From an uncultured Dorea sp. (lineage in GTDB: Bacteria; Bacillota; Clostridia; Lachnospirales; Lachnospiraceae), in contig CAQNVT010000231.1 of assembly GCA_948844705.1 (NCBI GenBank), positions 1 to 20,286 on the forward strand: DNA of 20,286 nucleotides, read 5' to 3'. A program made the position numbers and the translations under genes. The notes beneath the pieces are model-generated. The model was not told the origin of the DNA, searched no databases, and saw only the letters and a list, made by a program, of their open reading frames with translations. This document shows, piece after piece, positions 15,651-20,286 of this stretch (the first letter of the stretch is position 1; each line of letters begins with the position of its first letter).

Positions 15651-15916
15651 TACGTGCGTTGCGCTTCGAGCGAAAATTCATGAACGTTACCCTGGCAGTT
15701 AACTCAGCCCAGGCACCCTTACGTCACCCGGAAGGTTCTACTTAGTGCTGCTCCGTTCCCGACCTGACACGATTCATAGATTTCCGCCGCGTAAGACCCG
15801 GACATCAACGTCACTTACCAGGGGCAGCTTCACAAACATAAGCCCTCTGCGCAACATCACCCCTGCTATAGCGGATTGCAGGTACAAGGTACCGCTAACA
15901 CCCCGGCTGCACGAGT
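15650..15916 (-). ncRNA. ffs: Large signal recognition particle RNA (Alu + S domain type)
   Basis: The reverse strand carries the hallmarks of the ~270-base Bacillus-type SRP RNA. The Alu-domain part (about 15903-15861) has GTTAGCGGTACC, TTGTACCTGCAATCCGCT and ATAGCAGGG, as in B. subtilis scRNA. The S-domain tip (15768-15747) reads GTCAGG-TCG-GGAA-CGG-AGCAGC: the conserved internal loops and a GGAA tetraloop, with the closing pair changed from C-G to G-C on both sides, a compensated change. After it come GTGCCTGGGC and GTTAACTGCC, also conserved. The ends are set by the promoter (start near 15916) and by CGTGC/GCACG pairing at the two ends, so each is good to only a few bases. The RNA binds Ffh and guides membrane-protein targeting. 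Confidence 0.93.
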
Positions 15917-15920
15917 CTAT

Positions 15921-15949
15921 ATTTTAACGTATTTTGAGAGAAAAGTCAA
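15921..15949 (-). promoter_or_regulatory. Sigma-A promoter of the SRP RNA
   Basis: The reverse strand reads TTGACT (15949-15944), a 17-base spacer and TAAAAT (15926-15921). The expected start, 5-7 bases on, falls at about 15914-15916, where the SRP RNA begins. The TTG of the -35 is the last three bases of the 44-base palindrome. Confidence 0.75.
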
Positions 15950-15990
15950 TCCGGGACGTAGTATTTTTAAAAATACTACGTCCCGGATTG
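15947..15990. repeat. Perfect 44-base palindrome between two divergent promoters
   Basis: The two 22-base halves (15947-15968 and 15969-15990) are exact reverse complements with no spacer. The outer part reads CAATCCGGGACGTAGTA and the centre is TTTTTAAAAA. The outer arm TCCGGGACG-AG-A is shared with the terminator hairpin at 7699-7736. Its CAAT/ATTG ends feed both flanking -35 boxes. It may be a mobile REP/MITE-like repeat, a terminator or insulator, or a regulator site; the sequence alone does not decide. Confidence 0.9.
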
Positions 15991-16017
15991 AAAATACCCT
16001 GTCCCCGATGATATAAT
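15988..16017 (+). promoter_or_regulatory. Sigma-A promoter of the radical SAM gene
   Basis: TTGAAA at 15988-15993, an 18-base spacer and a perfect TATAAT at 16012-16017 lie 23 bases before the start codon. The TTG belongs to the right end of the palindrome. The leader is very short and carries GGAAGGAGAG. Confidence 0.7.
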
Positions 16018-16039
16018 CGACCGGAAGGAGAGAGGGATC

Positions 16040-17812
16040 ATGAAGATATTGCTTGTTGCCGTTAATGCAAAATATATACATTCGAACCTTGCCGTTTACA
16101 GCCTGAGAGCCTTTGCGAAGAAAAAGCTCCTGGAGCAGTGCGGTGACGCCGCGGCGCCTGACATAGAGATTGCCGAATATACGATTAATCAGCCGTTTCA
16201 GGATATTCTGGGTAGCATCTACCGGAAGAATCCGGAGGTTCTTTGTTTTTCCTGCTATATCTGGAATATTGTGTATGTGAGAGAGCTGATGCGGGAGCTT
16301 CATAAGGTGCTTCCGGGGTGTGATCTCTGGGCGGGCGGCCCGGAGGTGTCGTACGATTCCCGGGAATTTCTTATAAGGCTTCCTTTTGTGAAGGGTGTGA
16401 TGAAAGGGGAGGGAGAGCTGACCTTTGCGGAAATATGCGGCATATATGCATGCGGGGGAGGAGAGGAGGCGCTCGTAAAGACTCCGGGTATCACCTTCCG
16501 GGACAGCGAAGGCACCGTAAGAGAGAATTCCTGGCGTGAGCCGCTTGATATGGACGAGCTTCCTTTTGTATATACTCTGACGGATGCGGCTGCCCCGGCA
16601 GACACAGGATTTGATCATCGGATCATCTATTATGAATCCGGCAGGGGATGTCCGTTTTCCTGCAGCTACTGCCTGTCTTCCGTGGATAAAAGGCTGAGAT
16701 TCAAAAGTCTTCCGCTGGTGAAACAGGAGCTTCAGTTTTTTCTTGACCATAAGGTGCCTCTGGTGAAATTTGTTGACCGGACTTTTAACTGCCGCCATGA
16801 GCATGCGGCGGTCGTCTGGAAATATATCATGGAGCATGATAACGGCGTTACGGGCTTTCATTTTGAAATAGCGGCCGACCTGTTAAATGAGGAGGAGCTT
16901 GCCCTCATAGCGGCGATGCGGCCGGGCCTTATCCAGCTGGAGATCGGAGTTCAGTCCGTAAACCCCGAGACGATCCGTGAGATCAGAAGGAGCATGGATC
17001 TTGAAAAGGTAAAGGAAAATGTGAGGCGGATAAGGGAGAACGGAAATGTGCATCAGCATCTGGACCTGATCGCGGGACTTCCCTATGAGGATATCGAAAG
17101 CTTTGCCCGTTCCTTTGACGAGGTGTATGACATGCATCCGGACCAGCTGCAGCTGGGCTTTCTGAAGGTGCTCAAGGGTTCTTTTATGGAGGAGAATAAG
17201 GAAAGGTATCAGCTGGTATACCAGGACAGGCCGCCCTATGAAGTGCTTTATACAAGGTGGCTTACTTATTTTAACATCATAGAGCTTAAGGGTGTGGAGG
17301 AAATGGTCGAAGTCTATTATAACAGCGGACAATTTTCGCATACCATGGAGGCACTGAGAAAGGAATACGCCTCGGCCTATGAGCTGTACAGGGAGCTGTG
17401 GCAGTTTTACGACAGCCGCCATTATCTTGAGATGCAGCATAAGCGGAGCGCCAGATATGAGATCCTGCTGGAATTTGTAAAAGCTAAGGATCTGCGGGAG
17501 GAAATGTTCCGGGAGCTTCTTATATATGACTATTATCTTCGTGAAAATGCAAAGACCCGCCCGGAATTTGCCGGAGAATACAGAGTGGATAAGGGATTTT
17601 TAAGAGATTTTTATGAAAGAGAGGCAAGAGAGCATAAGTATCTGCCGGAATATCAGTCATATGACAGGAGCCAGATGCGTAAGATGACTCATATAGAATA
17701 TTTCCCAGGTCTGCAGAAAATGTTACTTTTTGATTACAAGTGCAGAAATCCGTTGAATCAGGACGCAAGAACGTGTATGATAAAAAGAGGTTCGGAAAAA
17801 GGGAAGGATTGA
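16040..17812 (+). CDS. B12-binding-type radical SAM protein (DUF4080-like)
   Basis: A 590-residue protein. Residues about 1-140 form a Rossmann-like domain of the B12-binding type (MKILLVAVNAKYIHSNLAVY, WAGGPEVSYD, GVMKGEGELTF) but lack the classical D-x-H-x-x-G cobalt-ligating motif. The radical SAM core has C204-x3-C208-x2-C211 in GRGCPFSCSYC, binding a 4Fe-4S cluster, plus LIQLEIGVQSVNPETI and LIAGLPYED. The last ~200 residues (YYNSGQFSHTMEALRKEYAS, DYYLRENAKTRPEF) match what I recall as the DUF4080 tail. The substrate is unknown; relatives act on RNA, lipids or peptides. AAGGAGAG precedes the ATG and a clear promoter lies just upstream, so it starts its own transcript. Confidence 0.88.
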   Translation: MKILLVAVNAKYIHSNLAVYSLRAFAKKKLLEQCGDAAAPDIEIAEYTINQPFQDILGSIYRKNPEVLCFSCYIWNIVYVRELMRELHKVLPGCDLWAGGPEVSYDSREFLIRLPFVKGVMKGEGELTFAEICGIYACGGGEEALVKTPGITFRDSEGTVRENSWREPLDMDELPFVYTLTDAAAPADTGFDHRIIYYESGRGCPFSCSYCLSSVDKRLRFKSLPLVKQELQFFLDHKVPLVKFVDRTFNCRHEHAAVVWKYIMEHDNGVTGFHFEIAADLLNEEELALIAAMRPGLIQLEIGVQSVNPETIREIRRSMDLEKVKENVRRIRENGNVHQHLDLIAGLPYEDIESFARSFDEVYDMHPDQLQLGFLKVLKGSFMEENKERYQLVYQDRPPYEVLYTRWLTYFNIIELKGVEEMVEVYYNSGQFSHTMEALRKEYASAYELYRELWQFYDSRHYLEMQHKRSARYEILLEFVKAKDLREEMFRELLIYDYYLRENAKTRPEFAGEYRVDKGFLRDFYEREAREHKYLPEYQSYDRSQMRKMTHIEYFPGLQKMLLFDYKCRNPLNQDARTCMIKRGSEKGKD

Positions 17813-17819
17813 TCTGAGA

Positions 17820-17924
17820 ATGAATTTTAATGATAAAAGAACCCGAAGAATTATGGCGATTATTATACTGCTGGTAATCGTGGCGATGGTTGCGACGACA
17901 ATAATACCTTATTTGATGGGATAG
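17820..17924 (+). CDS. Small single-pass membrane protein, 34 residues
   Basis: An ATG eight bases after the radical SAM stop opens a 34-codon frame ending in TAG. The peptide starts with a basic, polar MNFNDKRTRR and continues as one hydrophobic helix (IMAIIILLVIVAMVATTIIP). The positive-inside rule places the N-terminus in the cytoplasm. GGAAGG lies about ten bases upstream. The good helix, the ribosome site and the fit between two genes make it a likely real gene, although it is below usual length cut-offs. No function can be assigned. Confidence 0.6.
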   Translation: MNFNDKRTRRIMAIIILLVIVAMVATTIIPYLMG

Positions 17925-17959
17925 AGACAGATTTTGAATAGGGAGTGAGTGTTGTAAAT

Positions 17960-20286
17960 ATGACACGGGAGAGATCACAGGAGAGACAGCAGGAAAGAAC
18001 GCAGAGCCGGCCGAAGGATGCAATGCGGCACAGAGTGAGGCGCGGTGACCAGGACAGCCCAGGGCGGATGCAGAGCGGCGCGCAGGACAGACCGGGACGA
18101 ACGCAGAGCGGCACGCAGGACAGACCGAGACGCAATACGCAGGACAGACCGAGACGCAGTACGCAGGACAGACCGCAGCACGGTATACAGGACGGGCCGG
18201 GACGCAGTACACAGGACAGCCTGCAGCGGCCGCGGCGAAGTACACAAAACAAAACACAGGGGTCAGGCAGAAGACCTGTCAGGCCGCAGAACCGGCGTGA
18301 GTCCAATATCCGCCAGAGAGCAAAGATAAGACGAAGAAAAAGACAGATCCTGGCGGGAGGGATTCTGGCGGCCGTTGTTCTGATATTGGGCATATGCAAC
18401 TTTATCATGTATAAGGCCGTGTCCAAATATCCGAAGGGTGTGATATGCGACAATATATATATCGGAAATACGGATGTGTCCGGTATGAGTAAAAAGGAGG
18501 CTAAGGCTGCGGTTAAGAAGCAGCTTGAGGCAGATAAGCAGCTGACGGTGTCCGTGCAGGCAGCCGGCGGTTCGGCGGAAGGGACATTGGAGGAGCTCGG
18601 ATTAAAATATAAGGGAGTGGACGGCGCGGTAGACGAGGCTTCGGATTACGGAAAGAAGGGGAGTCTCTGGAGCCGCTACTGGAAGCTTAAAAGGACGGCG
18701 GGAAAGGTTGTTATTGAAGAGAAGCTTTCCATTGACAAGGAAGCAGGAGAAAGCATTCTTGCGATGCGTGCAGATTCCCTTACGAACCGGGCAAAAAACG
18801 CGACGATAACAAAAGAGGGAGACGGCTTCCGTATCGGGAAGGAGCAGGAAGGAGAGGCGGTCGATGTCGCGGATGCTCTTGCAAAGATAGAAAAATATCT
18901 GAATGACGGATGGGATCACAAGGGATTTTCGGTTACCGCTGACGTGGTGAAGGAGAAACCCACCGTGACAGCGTCGGATCTGGAGAGCATACAGGATGAG
19001 CTTGGAGCCTTTTCAACGGATGCAGGAAGCGGCGAGCGGATACAGAACCTGAAAACAGGTGTATCAAAGCTTAATGACGTTGTGCTTATGCCGGGAGAGG
19101 TCCTGTCGGTAGAGGAGCTGACCAAGCCGTACACGGAGGAAAACGGGTATGTTCTGGGAGGCTCTTACGAGGGCGGAAGAGTGGTAGAGACCTACGGAGG
19201 AGGACTCTGTCAGGTATCTACGACCCTGTATAATGCCGTGATCTATGCGGAGCTTGAGATCGTGGAGCGTTATCCGCATTCCATGCTGGTGGATTATGTC
19301 ACCCCGTCAAGAGACGCGGCGGTTGCCGAGGGATATATTGATTTTAAATTCAAGAATAATTATGATTCCCCGATTTATATAGCCGGCGGGATCGATGAAA
19401 ATAATGAGCTGTATTTTAAGATATACGGAAAGGATACAAGGGATGCGGGGCGGACCGTGGAATTTGAGTCAGAGGTCATTTCTACCGAGGAGCCGGGAGT
19501 GGCCTATGAGGAGAACAGCGAGGCGCCGATCGGTTCCATACAGGTTGTATCAAGTCCTCATGCCGGTACGGATGCGATCCTCTGGAAGATCGTATACCAG
19601 GACGGCGAAGAGGTGAGCCGGGAGATGTTCAACAGCAGCTACATGTATGGCAGCGTCGACAACGGCGACGGCCTCTACTACTGTGTCAGCCATATGTCTA
19701 TCTTTGGGATGGATTTAATGACCCTCGACACATATGACACTGACACCTGGGAGAAAATCAGCTCCAAGAGTGTCAACTATGACTGTATGTCGCTTGGATG
19801 CGCCCTCGATCCCGTTTCCGGCGATATCTACGGCGTGTACTATGCCGTGGAGGGGCAAAGCCTTGTCTTGAAATGGGCAAAGGCCGACTACGAGAACGGC
19901 ATCAGCATACCGATTGCCGACTTCCCGGTGGGTGTGATGAGCGTCGGAGCAGCCGACGACGGCACTTTCTACGCCCTCGGTGTTGACCTTATCCTTTACA
20001 AGGTCGACAAGACAACCGGACAGACCGAAGCGGTCGCCCAGGCCGACCTGCCTTCCCAATATCTTTCCGGAGGTTGTGTCAACACCGCCAACAACACATA
20101 CCTGCAGGCTTACTCGACCGACACTGAAGCAGGTCTGGTGGAAATCAACCTTGAGACCGGCGAGACAGTCGAATTGTGCCAGTATCCCGACGGCGAAGAG
20201 ATTATGGGCCTTTACATCCCCAAGCCTGCCGCGGCAGACAAGGCGCCCGCAGCCCCCGGCCTGACCGTGGTATGCGATAACGGCTC
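17960..20286 (+). CDS. Membrane-anchored VanW-domain protein, joined in frame to foreign sequence at its 3' end
   Basis: The frame is open from the ATG at 17960 (after GGGAGTGAG) to the right edge. Residues 1-128 are basic, Gln/Arg/Pro-rich and repetitive. A membrane helix (about 129-151, ILAGGILAAVVLILGICNF) follows RRRKRQ. Residues about 160-350 resemble the YoaR-type peptidoglycan-binding module (GNTDVSGMSKKEA, LEELGLKYKG). The VanW domain lies at about 360-490 (MPGEVLSVEELTKPY, GGRVVETYGGGLCQVSTTLY, YPHSMLVDYV). Its tail ends in YQDGEEVSREMFNSS, which normally closes VanW proteins shortly afterwards. From about residue 560 the sequence becomes a Bacteroidales-like beta-propeller (see 19641-20286). 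The likely real protein is an outward-facing cell-wall protein ending just past 19640. Confidence 0.8.
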   Translation, partial: MTRERSQERQQERTQSRPKDAMRHRVRRGDQDSPGRMQSGAQDRPGRTQSGTQDRPRRNTQDRPRRSTQDRPQHGIQDGPGRSTQDSLQRPRRSTQNKTQGSGRRPVRPQNRRESNIRQRAKIRRRKRQILAGGILAAVVLILGICNFIMYKAVSKYPKGVICDNIYIGNTDVSGMSKKEAKAAVKKQLEADKQLTVSVQAAGGSAEGTLEELGLKYKGVDGAVDEASDYGKKGSLWSRYWKLKRTAGKVVIEEKLSIDKEAGESILAMRADSLTNRAKNATITKEGDGFRIGKEQEGEAVDVADALAKIEKYLNDGWDHKGFSVTADVVKEKPTVTASDLESIQDELGAFSTDAGSGERIQNLKTGVSKLNDVVLMPGEVLSVEELTKPYTEENGYVLGGSYEGGRVVETYGGGLCQVSTTLYNAVIYAELEIVERYPHSMLVDYVTPSRDAAVAEGYIDFKFKNNYDSPIYIAGGIDENNELYFKIYGKDTRDAGRTVEFESEVISTEEPGVAYEENSEAPIGSIQVVSSPHAGTDAILWKIVYQDGEEVSREMFNSSYMYGSVDNGDGLYYCVSHMSIFGMDLMTLDTYDTDTWEKISSKSVNYDCMSLGCALDPVSGDIYGVYYAVEGQSLVLKWAKADYENGISIPIADFPVGVMSVGAADDGTFYALGVDLILYKVDKTTGQTEAVAQADLPSQYLSGGCVNTANNTYLQAYSTDTEAGLVEINLETGETVELCQYPDGEEIMGLYIPKPAAADKAPAAPGLTVVCDNG
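18044..18260 (+). repeat. Degenerate tandem repeats in the N-terminus of the VanW protein
   Basis: About eight imperfect units of 24-33 bases, core ACGCAGGACAGACCGAGACG, encode repeats around T-Q-D-R-P-R-R-(N/S). The best-preserved units are adjacent 24-base copies at about 18113-18184. All units are multiples of three bases, so unit gain or loss keeps the frame. The translated stretch is basic and probably disordered on the cytoplasmic side of the membrane helix. Confidence 0.85.
19641..20286 (+). other. Bacteroidales-like coding fragment, probable chimeric contig end
   Basis: From about 19641 the reading frame continues, but codon choice switches from GAG/GCG/GGA/AGA/CGG/AAT types to GAC, GGC, GCC, ACC, GTC, TAC and AAC, and Arg almost vanishes. 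The product (MYGSVDNGDGLYYCVSHMSI, LDPVSGDIYGVYY, DDGTFYALGVDLILYKVDKT, LVEINLETGETVEL) looks like beta-propeller blades, followed by PKPAAADKAPAAPGLTVVCD, a lead-in to a fibronectin-type module as in secreted Bacteroidales proteins. The 5' part of that gene and its end are both missing. The fragment runs to the window edge. Confidence 0.8.

Noticed and set aside
15745..15927. Small plus-strand open frame (60 codons) after tadA
   Set aside because: It lies wholly antisense to the SRP RNA and reads through its conserved structure; no ribosome site is present.
15917..16861. Minus-strand open frame of 314 codons opposite the radical SAM gene
   Set aside because: The plus strand carries the radical SAM cysteine motif and a promoter; the minus frame would end in the SRP RNA promoter and has no protein features.
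18044..18260. Repeat cluster considered as a CRISPR array
   Set aside because: Units are adjacent with no unique spacers, vary in length, keep the reading frame and lie inside a coding gene.
17520..18453. Cys/Pro/Arg-rich minus-strand frames opposite the repeat region
   Set aside because: Their odd composition comes from reading the plus-strand tandem repeats backwards; no start signals support them.
17960..20286. Real VanW-beta-propeller fusion protein
   Set aside because: Codon use and lineage signal change abruptly within the usual end motif of VanW proteins, and the fragment ends at the window edge, so a chimeric join explains it better.

Overview
The window looks like chromosomal DNA of a motile, Gram-positive anaerobe of the class Clostridia, most likely Lachnospiraceae. 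The reasons are AGGAGG-type ribosome binding sites before nearly every gene, a flagellar/chemotaxis cluster of Bacillus/Clostridium type, a large Alu-bearing SRP RNA beside tadA, and a DUF4080-type radical SAM gene. The family assignment is from recalled similarity, not a search.

Left part, minus strand (1-5800): cheA, cheW, cheR and cheB read leftwards as one cluster, followed by flgM, flgN and the start of flgK, which runs off the left edge. A GCCGATAT box, the -10 of the Bacillus SigD (sigma-28) class, lies just upstream of flgM. A hairpin with a T run separates cheR from cheB. CheA, CheW, CheR and CheB cover signal transmission and receptor methylation. FlgM, FlgN and FlgK cover late-flagellar control, export chaperoning and the hook-filament junction.

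Middle part (5801-9593): divergent from cheA, a two-gene unit encodes a FliK-like protein and a stand-alone FlhB C-terminal domain (YlqH type), closed by a perfect 17-bp-stem terminator. Next come a minus-strand PilZ protein and a divergent glycosyltransferase (family 2 with a helical/TPR tail), each with a good sigma-A promoter.

Housekeeping operon (9713-15621, plus strand): a CDP-glycerol glycerophosphotransferase-like protein, an HD hydrolase, a helix-turn-helix protein with an acidic tail, a dGTPase-like dNTP triphosphohydrolase, an uncharacterised Ala/Glu-rich protein and tadA, with gaps of only 12-33 bases. It meets a minus-strand SRP RNA gene head-on.

Right part (15947-20286): a perfect 44-base palindrome sits between the SRP RNA promoter and a plus-strand promoter for a B12-binding-type radical SAM gene, and its two ends supply the TTG of both -35 boxes. 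Then come a 34-residue membrane peptide and a membrane-anchored VanW-domain protein with a repetitive basic N-terminus. At about 19631-19650 codon use and protein character switch abruptly, with the frame kept, to Bacteroidales-like sequence that continues to the right edge. This is most likely a chimeric assembly join, so the last ~640 bases should not be read as part of this genome.

No CRISPR array, tRNA, insertion sequence or prophage gene was seen. The least explained parts are the palindrome/dual-promoter arrangement, the flipped SRP RNA, the FliK-like/FlhB-tail pair, and several lineage-specific proteins.
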